Shown here piece after piece: positions 51,092 through 59,430 of a stretch of DNA of 64,000 nucleotides. Where the stretch lies: the NCBI GenBank assembly GCA_050299335.1, contig JBNKVT010000014.1, positions 62,001-126,000 on the forward strand, read 5' to 3'. Made by a program: the position numbers and the translations under genes. Position 1 is the first letter of the stretch. Every line of letters begins with the position of its first letter. Source of the DNA: JBNKVT01 sp050299335 (lineage in GTDB: Bacteria; Pseudomonadota; Alphaproteobacteria; Rhodobacterales; Rhodobacteraceae). A model generated the notes under the pieces. That model made no database searches, was not told where the DNA came from, and worked only from the letters and a program-made list of their open reading frames with translations.

Positions 51092-52608
51092 CAGGCGCCG
51101 GCGTTATGCGGTGCGGTTTCCTTGCCCTCGCTCTAGCCATTCTGTCCATGCCGGCTTGGTCCCAAGACAGTTCCGCGTCCAACGCGGCATTGATCGCGGC
51201 TGTCGAGACGGCGGTTCCCGCGGCCCTCCATCGGCACGACGTACCGGGCACAGCGGTCGCGATGGTTCTTGGTGGCGAAATCGTCTGGGAAGGCGCCTTC
51301 GGTATCACCGATGTGGATGGGCGAACTCCCGTCACGATCAACACCGTTTTCGAGGCCGCCTCCGTCGCGAAGCCGGTCACCGCCTGGGCTGTCCTCCGCC
51401 TCGCGGAGCAGGGGCTTATTGACCTCGATGCGCCGATAGAGACCTACATTTCCGATTGGTCACTTCCGCCGTCGGAGTTCGATCATACCCAGGTTACGGC
51501 GCGTCGGCTGCTCGCGCACGCCGCTGGAACGAACTTCGGTGGCGATCCGGGCGTGGAGCCGGGTGAGGCTGTTCCGACACTTCAGGAAGCCGCCGACGGA
51601 GCCGGATTGGAGGGCGGCCCGATTCAGGTGTCGTTCCCTCCAGACGAAGCCTACCGCTACTCCTCCAAGGGTTACGTCATGCTTGAGATGGCCGTTGAGG
51701 AGATCACCGGCATTCCCTTCCCGGAGTATGCAAGAAGGGAGATCCTCGAGCCGCTCGGAATGAGATCGAGCGACTTCGATTGGACGCCCGAACTTCGGGA
51801 TCGCGCGGCCACCGGACATGACTGGTTCGGAAATCCCTTGCCGCACTATGAACACGCGACTGCTGCGCCTGGGGGGCTACAAACCACGGCTGTTGACCTG
51901 GCGCGCTTCCTGGCAGCCAGCATGAGTGGTCCGAATGGTGAGGCGCCGGGCCGAGGTATCATTTCACCTGAAGCGGTCACCGAGACTTTCACGCCTTATC
52001 CCTTCACTGACGATGAAACTCTTATCGGCCTTGGCTACAATCTCGACACAAGCACTGGCGTGCTGGTCGCGCGGAAGTCGGGCGATCATCGCGGCTTCAA
52101 GCCAATCGTCTTCTCAATACCTGACCTCGGCGCGGCACTGGTCATCCTGACCAACAGCGACCGGGCCGCTGCGGGCGCGTTCGCCGACATCGCCTGCCCG
52201 TGGAGCCGCTTGTTGCAAGGTGACCCACTGAGGACAATTTGCGGACAGCTTTACCTGATCCGCAACGCGCATTGGGGGCTGGCGGCCTTCCTGTTTGCGG
52301 TTGGTGCTTGGGTCGGTGTGCGGCCTGCTCTCGATTGGGCGAAGGGGATAAGGGAGCACATTAATCGTGATCGACCGTGGCGCGGATTGGCGGCAGCCGT
52401 CCTGCTGTTCCTCGTCGTCGCTTGGTGGGGCTTCTGGTATACCGACATTCCCTTCGGGCTCCTGGGTTATCCCCCGACATTCTACACAGTTCGTTTTGAT
52501 CCCTGGCCGACTGCTTTTGTATGGGTAAGTTGGGCGTTCACTTTCCTGGCGATCGCAATACTGCTCCGCGCCGGACTACCGAAACTTCGAGCAGGTTTCG
52601 AAACTTGA
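51088..52608 (+). CDS. Beta-lactamase-like serine hydrolase with C-terminal membrane segments
   Basis: A 506-residue class C beta-lactamase/DD-peptidase-like protein. A signal segment (CGFLALALAILSMPAWSQ) precedes the catalytic domain: GTAVAMVLGGEIVWEGAFGI, the S-x-x-K nucleophile in EAASVAKPVTAW, ARRLLAHAAGTNF, Tyr motif YRYSSKGYVML and a late KSGDHRGFKP replacing the KTG/HxG box. After about residue 390, three or four hydrophobic helices follow (WGLAAFLFAVGAWVGV, LAAAVLLFLVVAWWGFW, AFVWVSWAFTFLAIAILL), so the enzyme is tethered to the membrane. Translation is coupled to the CPBP gene (ATGA). The substrate is unknown; D-amino peptides or esters are possible. Confidence 0.88.
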   Translation: MTGAGVMRCGFLALALAILSMPAWSQDSSASNAALIAAVETAVPAALHRHDVPGTAVAMVLGGEIVWEGAFGITDVDGRTPVTINTVFEAASVAKPVTAWAVLRLAEQGLIDLDAPIETYISDWSLPPSEFDHTQVTARRLLAHAAGTNFGGDPGVEPGEAVPTLQEAADGAGLEGGPIQVSFPPDEAYRYSSKGYVMLEMAVEEITGIPFPEYARREILEPLGMRSSDFDWTPELRDRAATGHDWFGNPLPHYEHATAAPGGLQTTAVDLARFLAASMSGPNGEAPGRGIISPEAVTETFTPYPFTDDETLIGLGYNLDTSTGVLVARKSGDHRGFKPIVFSIPDLGAALVILTNSDRAAAGAFADIACPWSRLLQGDPLRTICGQLYLIRNAHWGLAAFLFAVGAWVGVRPALDWAKGIREHINRDRPWRGLAAAVLLFLVVAWWGFWYTDIPFGLLGYPPTFYTVRFDPWPTAFVWVSWAFTFLAIAILLRAGLPKLRAGFET

Positions 52609-52761
52609 TTGATGATGAAATCGCCGCTTTTCCTAGACGGGCAGCAAACAGCGCCCAGAGGTAGACTGACAGAACGGCGGCTTCGTCCCGCATACCTGAC
52701 GTTCGGCTCAACAGAGAATAGAGCAAACTGTATTTACCCGTTTAGTGGATAACCGGGATAT

Positions 52762-53064
52762 TCACTCCCACTCAATCGTCCCCGGCGGCTTCGACGTAAT
52801 ATCGTAGGTCACCCGGTTGATGCCGCGGACCTCGTTGATGATGCGGGTGGCGGTTTCGCCGAGGAAATCGTGGGTGAAGGGGTAGTAGTCGGCCGTCATG
52901 CCGTCGACGGAGGTGACGGCGCGGAGGGCGCAGGCGTAGTCGTAGGTGCGGCCGTCTCCCATCACGCCCACCGTGCGGACGGGGAGGATGGCGACGAAGG
53001 CTTGCCAGATGTCGTCGTAGAGGCCGTGTTTGCGGATCTGGTCGAGATAGACGGCGTCGGCCAG
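52762..53064 (-). pseudogene. guaA: 3' remnant of guaA (GMP synthase), about the last 100 codons
   Basis: The minus strand encodes the dimerisation end of GMP synthase with no defect up to the normal stop: ADAVYLDQIRKHGLYDDIWQ, AFVAILPVRTVGVMGDGRTY, RAVTSVDGMTADYYPFTHDF, INEVRGINRVTYDI and the terminal KPPGTIEWE. Upstream of the Leu codon at 53062-53064 the resemblance stops abruptly and the frame runs into unrelated sequence. The glutaminase and ATP-pyrophosphatase domains (some 400 residues) are missing, so this cannot be a working enzyme. The intact reading frame suggests a recent partial duplication or displacement; guaA 3' ends are known insertion sites for genomic islands. A full guaA should exist elsewhere. 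Confidence 0.85.
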
Positions 53065-53233
53065 CTTCAACAAGTTCCGTGCGGCGTGGAAACCGCCGTT
53101 CTTGCGCCGATCTGTCTGTCGTCGCTTCTGTCCCTGCACATGGCGGTGCGGCGGGGGATGGGTTTGCGGGACGCGTGGGGCGCAAGGGGCGAGCGTCACG
53201 AAACCGTCATCAAATCCGGTTAGCGGGACAGGC

Positions 53234-53722
53234 ATGAAAACGCCATTGAACATCCTCGTGCTCTGCACCGGCAATTCCGCCCGCTCGATCCTGCTGGAAG
53301 CGCTGCTCAACCGTCTCGGCAAGGGCCGGGTGCGGGCCCAATCCGCCGGGTCGCAACCTGTGGGCAGGGTCAATCCCCATGCGGTGGCGCTGTTGACCGC
53401 GCAGGGTTTTGAGACCGCCGGACTGCGCTCGAAATCCTGGGACCTGTTCGCGGCACCGGACGCACCGGAGATGCAGCTCGTGGTCACCGTCTGCGCCAGT
53501 GCGGCGGGCGAGGCATGTCCGCTCTGGCCGGGTGCACCGGTCCGGGCGCATTGGGGGATTGACGATCCGGCCTCGGCACCGGAGGATCGGGCGGTGGAGG
53601 CCTTCGAGAAGGCGTATAATTTGTTGAAAGACAAGGCGGAAGAGTTCCTGGCGTTGCCGCTGGAAGACCTGGAGCTTGCGCAGTTGCAGGCTGAGGTCAC
53701 GCGCATGGGTGCAGCGGCATGA
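53234..53722 (+). CDS. arsC: Arsenate reductase, low-molecular-weight phosphatase type
   Basis: A 162-residue soluble protein with the phosphatase loop C-x5-R-S at Cys11 (VLCTGNSARS) and the ArsC-specific redox Cys pair in VVTVCASAAGEACPLWPG, followed by VRAHWGIDDP. It reduces arsenate to arsenite through a cysteine relay. GGGACAGG precedes the ATG. It overlaps an aquaporin gene by 4 bp, the arsC-aqpS type arrangement seen in rhizobial ars operons. The usual arsR regulator gene is missing; the sequence upstream leads straight into the guaA remnant. Confidence 0.9.
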   Translation: MKTPLNILVLCTGNSARSILLEALLNRLGKGRVRAQSAGSQPVGRVNPHAVALLTAQGFETAGLRSKSWDLFAAPDAPEMQLVVTVCASAAGEACPLWPGAPVRAHWGIDDPASAPEDRAVEAFEKAYNLLKDKAEEFLALPLEDLELAQLQAEVTRMGAAA

Positions 53723-54384
53723 TCCGGCTGTTCGCCGAGTTTCTCGGCACCGCCTTTCTGTTGGCCACCGTGGTCGGATCGGGCATCATGGCCGAGACGC
53801 TGGCGGGCGGGAACATTGCCATAGCACTGCTGGGCAACACCATCCCGACGGGTGCGATCCTGTTTGTGCTGATTTCCATCCTCGGCCCGGTCTCTGGCGC
53901 GCATTTCAACCCGGCGGTCACGCTGGCCTTCGCGCTCCGCCGAGAGATCGTCGCGCCCGAGGCGCTGCTGTTTGTGACGGTACAGATCGCCGGGGCGCTG
54001 GTGGGCACCTGGCTGGCCCATGCGATGTTCGCCGAGCCGATCCTGCAGGCCTCCGCCACCTTGCGGACCGGACCGGCGCAGTGGTTGTCGGAGATCGTCG
54101 CGACCTATGGGCTGGTCCTGGTCATCTTCGGCGGGCTGCGGCACCGACCCGAGGCGATCCCGGCGCTGGTGGGGCTCTATATCACCGCCGCCTACTGGTT
54201 CACCGCCTCGACGAGTTTCGCCAACCCGGCGGTGACCATCGCGCGAAGCTTTACCGACACGTTCTCGGGCATTGCCCCGGCGCATATGCCGGCCTTTATC
54301 GCCGCCCAGCTTCTGGGGTCGGTGTTGGCGGTGCTGACGGCTCGGTTCCTGTTCGCGGCGGCGCCCGGGGATGGGGCGGGTTGA
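53719..54384 (+). CDS. Aquaglyceroporin-type MIP channel (AqpS-like)
   Basis: A 221-residue channel with six helices and both NPA half-helix motifs intact (SGAHFNPAVTLAFALRRE; SFANPAVTIARSFTDTF). Position next to arsC suggests a role like S. meliloti AqpS: passive export of arsenite produced by ArsC. An alternative is water or glycerol flux. The 4-bp overlap makes co-translation likely. The Pro/Gly-poor tail ends FAAAPGDGAG. No ArsB or Acr3 pump gene is visible nearby, which fits AqpS acting as the exit route. Confidence 0.9.
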   Translation: MIRLFAEFLGTAFLLATVVGSGIMAETLAGGNIAIALLGNTIPTGAILFVLISILGPVSGAHFNPAVTLAFALRREIVAPEALLFVTVQIAGALVGTWLAHAMFAEPILQASATLRTGPAQWLSEIVATYGLVLVIFGGLRHRPEAIPALVGLYITAAYWFTASTSFANPAVTIARSFTDTFSGIAPAHMPAFIAAQLLGSVLAVLTARFLFAAAPGDGAG

Positions 54385-54475
54385 AAATCGGCGTTGGAGC
54401 GCCTACTTTATCAGATGTCAGGAAACGGCAGAACCAAGGTGCACGCCCTGACAGGCAACGCGTGAAGAGGCAAGA

Positions 54476-54541
54476 ATGGCAGATACCTGGAAACAGCGTC
54501 CGCCGATCGAGGGTCCGACGGGTCCCGATCCGTTCTACTGA
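54476..54541 (+). CDS. Possible 21-residue peptide gene
   Basis: ATG 54476 is preceded by AAGAGG with good spacing and opens a 21-codon frame ending in QRPPIEGPTGPDPFY and a stop. The peptide is Pro/Gly-rich and could be a real micro-protein, the truncated end of a larger gene, or chance. The last seven bases overlap the 3' end of the convergent gene. There is no further support. Confidence 0.2.
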   Translation: MADTWKQRPPIEGPTGPDPFY

Positions 54542-55071
54542 GCCCGGCCCATCCGGTCGATATGATCGGTCAGGGCCTCGATGGCGATCCGCCCCATGCG
54601 CATCGCTTCCATTTTCATTTCCATATAGCGTTTGAGCAGATTGCGCCGCCGGTCCCTGTCGAGGCTGGCGAAAGTTTGGCTGCGCAGGTCCTGGGCCATC
54701 ATGCCGATGGCGACCTGCTGGTTGTAATAGAGAATGACCGGCTCGACGGTTTCGGTGGGCAGGACCGGGATGTCGGGCAGCATGGCCTGAAACACTGTGT
54801 CGTGTTTTTCGTGCGGAATGAAGGGGATATAGGGCGCGTCGGGGTTTTCGGTCTCGAACCTGGCGAGGCCGCGTTCGAGCGATCCCGCGAGGTCGCGGTT
54901 CTGGGGGGCCTCGACCAGCGCCTTGATCTCGGCGCGGATGGCGGTCTGGATGTCGATCGTCCGCTCGCGCCGCCGCCGCCTGGCACCGGACAGTTCGCGG
55001 CGCTGGTTGATGAGCCAGCCGAGGGCAACGACGGCGGCCCCGATCAGTGCGGCGATGACGCGTTCATCCAT
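54535..55071 (-). CDS. Hypothetical single-pass membrane protein
   Basis: A 178-residue protein with one N-terminal helix (VIAALIGAAVVALGWLI) followed by a strongly basic stretch (NQRRELSGARRRRRERTID) and a long, mostly alpha-helical cytoplasmic domain: QTAIRAEIKALVEAPQNRDL, YIPFIPHEKHDTVFQAMLPD, PVILYYNQQVAIGMMAQDLR and RRRNLLKRYMEMKMEAMRMG. GGAGGATCG before ATG 55071 marks the start; a longer frame to 55116 is not supported. I do not recognise the family. Same direction as pccA and the small gene between them. Confidence 0.75.
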   Translation of the reverse strand: MDERVIAALIGAAVVALGWLINQRRELSGARRRRRERTIDIQTAIRAEIKALVEAPQNRDLAGSLERGLARFETENPDAPYIPFIPHEKHDTVFQAMLPDIPVLPTETVEPVILYYNQQVAIGMMAQDLRSQTFASLDRDRRRNLLKRYMEMKMEAMRMGRIAIEALTDHIDRMGRAQ

Positions 55072-55456
55072 AGCGATCCTCCGTATCCGCGCCGCTTCCG
55101 GGCGCGAATTCGACATGCGAGGCCGGGGGCAGGGTGGCGGCTCTGTTTGCGAAGTCCGTGGCCATGGCTTCCGGATCGCCGCCTTCGGGAGATGAGAAGG
55201 TCATATCGGAACGCAGCTCCAGACCTTTGGGACTGTCGCGTCGCGGGCATCCGATCCCGGTCCGGCGACACCGGCGCGGCAATTGCCCGGCCACGAACGG
55301 CGCGGAGATCAGCCCCCGAAGCCGGCAGGCGGCGCGCAGGAAAGGGTGGAGGAGAGAGCGGGACCTCCAGTCAGACGCACCGGGATTGCCCCGGCGACCG
55401 GGAATCAGAGGGCCGGAAGGCACTTTCGGGACGGACTTGCGCAGATCGCTGGGCAT
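55064..55456 (-). CDS. Uncertain Arg/Pro-rich hypothetical protein after pccA
   Basis: A 130-codon frame from ATG 55456, seven bases after the pccA stop, ending seven bases inside the next gene. The N-terminal two thirds are Arg/Pro/Ser-rich and may be non-coding. The last 45 residues (from MTFSSPEGGDPEAMATDFAN to SGADTEDRYG) look more protein-like, so a shorter gene or none is possible. No Shine-Dalgarno sequence precedes the ATG. It fills an otherwise empty 390-bp gap; position alone favours a real gene. Confidence 0.4.
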   Translation of the reverse strand: MPSDLRKSVPKVPSGPLIPGRRGNPGASDWRSRSLLHPFLRAACRLRGLISAPFVAGQLPRRCRRTGIGCPRRDSPKGLELRSDMTFSSPEGGDPEAMATDFANRAATLPPASHVEFAPGSGADTEDRYG

Positions 55457-55462
55457 GGAGGG

Positions 55463-57463
55463 TTACTCGAACTCCATGATGATGTCGTCGACGGCGAGAT
55501 TGTCGCCGACATCGGCGCGGATCTTTGACACCGTGCCCTCGCGTTCGGCCTTGAGGACGTTTTCCATCTTCATGGCCTCGACGGTACACAGTGTCTGGCC
55601 TTCCTGCACCTCGTCGCCTTCGGCCACCGCCAGCGAGACGATCAGGCCGGGCATGGGGCAGAGGAGCAGTTTCGAGGTGTCGGGTTTGACCTTTTCGGGC
55701 ATCTTCGCCGCCAGTTCGGCCTGGCGGGGGGTGAGGACGCGGATCATCAGCTCGGCCCCCCGGTAGCGCAGCCGCGCGCCGCCGGTGGTGAGATCGACCT
55801 TGGCGACCATCTCGCGGCCGTTGATGGTGGCCCGCGCCAGGGTCTGGCCGGGTTTCCAGTCGGAGCTAACGATATAGCGCGCACCATCCACCTTGACCTC
55901 GCAGGTGCCCGGCGACTGGTGGAGGACTTCGATATCGAACTGTTCGCGGTCCACGCGCACGACCCAGTGGGGGTCGATACGGCGGGTGTGGTTGCGCATC
56001 GCACCGGAGATCTGCGCGGCGCGTTCCTCGATGACCATTTTCAGCGTGGCGGCCCCGGCCAGAAGGGCGCCGCGGATTTCGGGGTAAAGCTCGGCGCCCG
56101 AGAAGCCGTCGGGATATTCCTCCTCTATGAAGGCGGTGGTGATCTCGCCGGCGACGAAGCGGGGGTGGTCCATGACCGCCGACAGGAAGGGCAGGTTGTG
56201 GCCGATGCCCTCGATCTCGAATTCGTCCAGCGCTACGCGCATCGCCTCCAGCGCCGCAGGCCGGTCGGGGGCCCAGGAACAGAGCTTGGCGATCATCGGG
56301 TCGTAATACATCGAGATTTCGCCGCCCTCGTAGACGCCGGTATCGTTGCGCACGGTGTGAGTGCGGAAGATGCCTTCCTCGGGCGGGCGGTAGCGGGTGA
56401 GGCGGCCGATGGAGGGCAGGAACTTGCGATAGGGGTCCTCGGCATAGACGCGGGCCTCGACGGCCCGGCCGTTCAGCTTGATGGTGTCCTGGGTCAGGCT
56501 GAGCCTCTCGCCCGAAGCGATCCGGATCATCTGTTCGACGAGGTCGATGCCGGTAATCAGCTCGGTCACCGGATGTTCGACCTGCAGCCGGGTGTTCATT
56601 TCGAGAAAGTAGAAATTCCGGTCGCCATCGACGATGAATTCAACCGTTCCGGCAGAGCAGTAATCGACGGCCTTCGCCAGTGCCACCGCCTGTTCGCCCA
56701 TCGCCTTGCGGGTGGCGGCGTCGAGGAAGGGGGAGGGGGCCTCTTCGATGACTTTCTGGTTGCGGCGCTGGATCGAGCATTCGCGTTCGCCCAGGTAAAG
56801 GCAATTGCCGTGGGTGTCGCCGAGGACCTGGATCTCGATATGGCGGGGCTGGGTGACGAATTTCTCAATGAAGATGCGGTCATCGCCGAAACTGGCCTTC
56901 GCCTCGTTCTTCGAGGATTGAAAGCCCTCGCGGGCCTCGTCCTCGTTCCAGGCGATGCGCATGCCCTTGCCGCCGCCGCCCGCTGAGGCCTTTATCATCA
57001 CCGGATAGCCTATTTCGGCGGCGATCTTCGCCGCCTCGTCGGCATCGTTGATCAGCCCCATGTAGCCCGGCACGGTGGAAACACCGGCTTCGGCGGCGAG
57101 ATTCTTGGAGGTGATCTTGTCGCCCATGGCCTCGATGGCCTTGACGGGCGGGCCGATGAAGGCGACCCCGGCCTTTTTCAGGGCCTCGGCGAACTCGGCG
57201 CGTTCGGACAGGAAACCGTAGCCGGGATGGACGGCATCGGCACCGGTCTCACGGATGGCCTCTATGATCCGGTCGATGACGATATAACTTTCGGCGGCGG
57301 GAGCGGGGCCGATATGGACGGCCTCATCGGCCATCTGGACATGGAGCGCATTGGCATCGGCATCGGAATAGACCGCCACCGTGGCTATCCCCATGCGATT
57401 TGCGGTCTTGATGACCCGGCAGGCGATTTCGCCGCGATTGGCGATCAGGATTTTCTTGAACAT
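55463..57463 (-). CDS. pccA: Propionyl-CoA/acetyl-CoA carboxylase biotin-carrying alpha subunit
   Basis: A 666-residue enzyme subunit. Domains in order: biotin carboxylase (KKILIANRGEIACRVIKTAN; ATP loop ASAGGGGKGMRIAW; FLEMNTRLQVEHPVTELITG), a linker/BT domain (about 470-580), and the C-terminal biotinyl domain with the biotinylated Lys in TVEAMKMENVL. It carboxylates biotin with bicarbonate and ATP; with PccB it converts propionyl-CoA to methylmalonyl-CoA for the ethylmalonyl-CoA or methylmalonyl pathway. ATG 57463 begins the conserved MFKKIL; an upstream ATG at 57514 is unsupported. pccB is not in the window. Confidence 0.95.
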   Translation of the reverse strand: MFKKILIANRGEIACRVIKTANRMGIATVAVYSDADANALHVQMADEAVHIGPAPAAESYIVIDRIIEAIRETGADAVHPGYGFLSERAEFAEALKKAGVAFIGPPVKAIEAMGDKITSKNLAAEAGVSTVPGYMGLINDADEAAKIAAEIGYPVMIKASAGGGGKGMRIAWNEDEAREGFQSSKNEAKASFGDDRIFIEKFVTQPRHIEIQVLGDTHGNCLYLGERECSIQRRNQKVIEEAPSPFLDAATRKAMGEQAVALAKAVDYCSAGTVEFIVDGDRNFYFLEMNTRLQVEHPVTELITGIDLVEQMIRIASGERLSLTQDTIKLNGRAVEARVYAEDPYRKFLPSIGRLTRYRPPEEGIFRTHTVRNDTGVYEGGEISMYYDPMIAKLCSWAPDRPAALEAMRVALDEFEIEGIGHNLPFLSAVMDHPRFVAGEITTAFIEEEYPDGFSGAELYPEIRGALLAGAATLKMVIEERAAQISGAMRNHTRRIDPHWVVRVDREQFDIEVLHQSPGTCEVKVDGARYIVSSDWKPGQTLARATINGREMVAKVDLTTGGARLRYRGAELMIRVLTPRQAELAAKMPEKVKPDTSKLLLCPMPGLIVSLAVAEGDEVQEGQTLCTVEAMKMENVLKAEREGTVSKIRADVGDNLAVDDIIMEFE

Positions 57464-57643
57464 GTCCCGGCTTCCACCCGTTCCGTCCTGTTTTCCGGCG
57501 GTTTTTTCCGGCATCCGGGGCGGACGCCAGCGTCAAGGTGCAGTCTGGAAGCAGGCGGGCCGCCAGACAAGGGCTAATCGCCGGAAACCCGGGGCTGTGA
57601 CCGGAATCCACGCAAACGCGGACCGCGGAACCTGGGGTTCACC

Positions 57644-57873
57644 CAGTCCCTGCTCCGAAATGAGGGCCGCGACCGCCCTCGGGGAGGGCCTGTCCGGGAT
57701 CCTCTGCTACATCGCTTTTTGGCGCCGTCACGTCTGAGCGGCCCGCTTGTCGGCCCGTGTCGGCAACGCGCCCGCCCAAGGGGGAGGGCAGGCGCGGCCC
57801 GGTGCTGGTCGCACCGTGCGGGGGGGGGTGAGCGGCGTTGGATTGGGATGGCGGGGGCAGTTTCGAGGCGGGA
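57644..57873. repeat. Dispersed structured intergenic repeat, copy A (about 230 bp)
   Basis: This shares long collinear stretches with 62881-63110: both contain AATGAGGGCCGC, CTCTGCTACATCGCTTT, CAACGCGCCCGCCC and GGTGCTGGTCGCACCGTGCG in the same order and spacing, with diverged bases between. Internal stems such as GGTGC/GCACC (with a TGGTC loop) and CGCGCC/GGCGCG are kept. The gap is 57464-57950, between pccA and the anti-sigma gene; outside the repeat nothing is recognisable. No convincing gene lies on either strand. It could be a mobile non-coding element or an RNA gene family. Confidence 0.75.
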
Positions 57874-57950
57874 TTTGTGGCCGAAGCGCGGAGAAACCGA
57901 CCTCGGAGGCGCTTGGCGCGCCCGGTGACATCGGATGCGCTTGTCTCAGG

Positions 57951-58787
57951 TCAGATCGTGGTGGCGATCCGCGAGGCGACCGTGGTGAGATCGACGCCTT
58001 CGGCGGGACCGACGACGACGAAGGAGGCGGTGGGGGACTTCCAGGCGACCGCATCGATATCGTCGAAATTGCGCTCGTTGAAGGCGGTGCGCGCCTCTGT
58101 GAGGGTCTCGTCGCCACCGCCGAGGAAGCAGAGCGCGATGACCTGGCCGCCGGTATCGGTATAGAGGATCTGCGCCACCGGCCTGCCATCGGCGACCAGC
58201 AGCCGCCCGCCCTCGAAGGTCCAGCCCTCGTCTGACAGATCAGGCACGGTAAAGGGCACGCCGGTCTCGGCGGTCAGCCAGGTCTGCAGGTGCGCCTGCT
58301 CGGAGGCCGGAACCTCGACCAGATGCCGCGACTGGCGGGCATAGACCCGGTGATAGTCGGCGACCTCGGCGATCCAGCCCCGGCCCATGGCGATCTCGAT
58401 CGTCTCCGGATCGGGACCGGGGACGAATTCCTGCATGGTAAAGGCACCGATGCCGCCACCGAGGACCAGAAGCGCCAGTCCGGCGGCCATCGAGCCGAAA
58501 CCGTACCGCGGCGCGGAGGTCCGGTTGGCGGCGACGGGGGCGTTTTCATCGGCCTCCGGGGCGTTTTCGATGGCGCGCGCCAGGGTCAGGGGCACCGGCT
58601 CGTCCAGCATCGCCTCGAAGGCCTCGGCGAAGGCGGCGTCGGACTGGCGCAGAAGCTCCAGTTCGGCGGCGATTTCGGGGTCCTTCTCGGCCAGGGTCTC
58701 GACCGCTTGCCGGTCGGTCTCGCTCAATTCGCCATCGAGATAGGCGCTGAGCTTTTCGAGGATACGTTCGTCTATGCTGCTCGTCAT
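57951..58787 (-). CDS. Anti-sigma factor (membrane-anchored)
   Basis: A 278-residue protein. The N-terminal domain (SIDERILEKLSAYLDGELSE, TDRQAVETLAEKDPEIAAEL) is the sigma-binding helical region, although the zinc-binding H-x3-C-x2-C of ZAS domains is not visible. One transmembrane helix follows (GSMAAGLALLVLGGGIGAF, about 100-120). The periplasmic domain includes YHRVYARQSRHLVEVPASEQ and ILYTDTGGQVIALCFLGG. Its ATG overlaps the stop of the ECF sigma gene by 4 bp, the standard pairing. It holds the sigma factor inactive until an envelope signal; the signal is unknown. Confidence 0.88.
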   Translation of the reverse strand: MTSSIDERILEKLSAYLDGELSETDRQAVETLAEKDPEIAAELELLRQSDAAFAEAFEAMLDEPVPLTLARAIENAPEADENAPVAANRTSAPRYGFGSMAAGLALLVLGGGIGAFTMQEFVPGPDPETIEIAMGRGWIAEVADYHRVYARQSRHLVEVPASEQAHLQTWLTAETGVPFTVPDLSDEGWTFEGGRLLVADGRPVAQILYTDTGGQVIALCFLGGGDETLTEARTAFNERNFDDIDAVAWKSPTASFVVVGPAEGVDLTTVASRIATTI

Positions 58788-59296
58788 GGTGTCACCGTGC
58801 CGGCGGTCTCGGCCAGCCGCGCCTTCATTACCTGCCGGGCCTTCGACATGCGGCTCATCACGGTCCCGATGGGGATGGAGAGGATGTCGGCGGCCTCCTG
58901 ATATGTGTGGCCCTCGATACTGACGAGCAAGAGGACGCTCGACAGGGTCTCGGGCAGGGATTTGACAATGGCCATCAGCTGGCTGCCATAGGCCTGGTCG
59001 GCGGGACCGACCCGTTCGACCAGCTGATCGCTTTCTTCGGCATCGACCTGGCCCTCGCCCATCCGCACCTTGCGCTTGCGGATTTCGGAAATCCACATGT
59101 TGCGCATCATGGTGTAGAGCCAGCTGTCGAGCCTTGTGCCCTCCTGCCACTGATCCCGTTTCAGGATCGCCCGCTCGCATGCCATCTGCACGAGGTCATC
59201 CCCGTCATCGGCATTGCGTGTCAGCGTCAGCGCGAAACGGCGCAGGCGCGGCAGGTAGTTCACGAGGTCCTTCTTGAACTGGACCGGATCCGTCAC
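58784..59296 (-). CDS. ECF-type RNA polymerase sigma factor
   Basis: A 170-residue sigma-70 family factor. Region 2: LVNYLPRLRRFALTLTRNAD, DGDDLVQMACERAI, WLYTMMRNMWISEIRKRK. Region 4: LPETLSSVLLLVSIEGHTYQ, EAADILSIPIGTVMSRMSKA, RQVMKARL. GTG 59296 gives the usual ECF length; an upstream in-frame ATG (59434) would add 46 unrelated residues. Expression is coupled to the anti-sigma gene. The 134 bp upstream should contain its own promoter, often self-recognised, but I found no clear box. Confidence 0.92.
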   Translation of the reverse strand: MTDPVQFKKDLVNYLPRLRRFALTLTRNADDGDDLVQMACERAILKRDQWQEGTRLDSWLYTMMRNMWISEIRKRKVRMGEGQVDAEESDQLVERVGPADQAYGSQLMAIVKSLPETLSSVLLLVSIEGHTYQEAADILSIPIGTVMSRMSKARQVMKARLAETAGTVTP

Positions 59297-59430
59297 GTGC
59301 CCCGTCCCCCTCAGCCCGTTGGAATTGTCGGCAACGAGGCGAAGTTCAACACGATTGGCCGGGGCGGCGCAACCGCCGACCCGTCGGGTCGGCGGAAAGT
59401 CGGATATGGCGAGGCGGGCCATGGTTCGGA

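Noticed and set aside
52870..53223. 117-codon + strand frame across the guaA remnant
   Set aside because: It is antisense to the recognisable GMP synthase fragment and changes character at the breakpoint; no arsR-like helix-turn-helix is present.
57728..58189. 153-codon minus frame and several + frames through repeat copy A
   Set aside because: They overlap the end of the anti-sigma gene, are low-complexity, and their frames are not kept in copy B; a non-coding repeat explains the similarity better.
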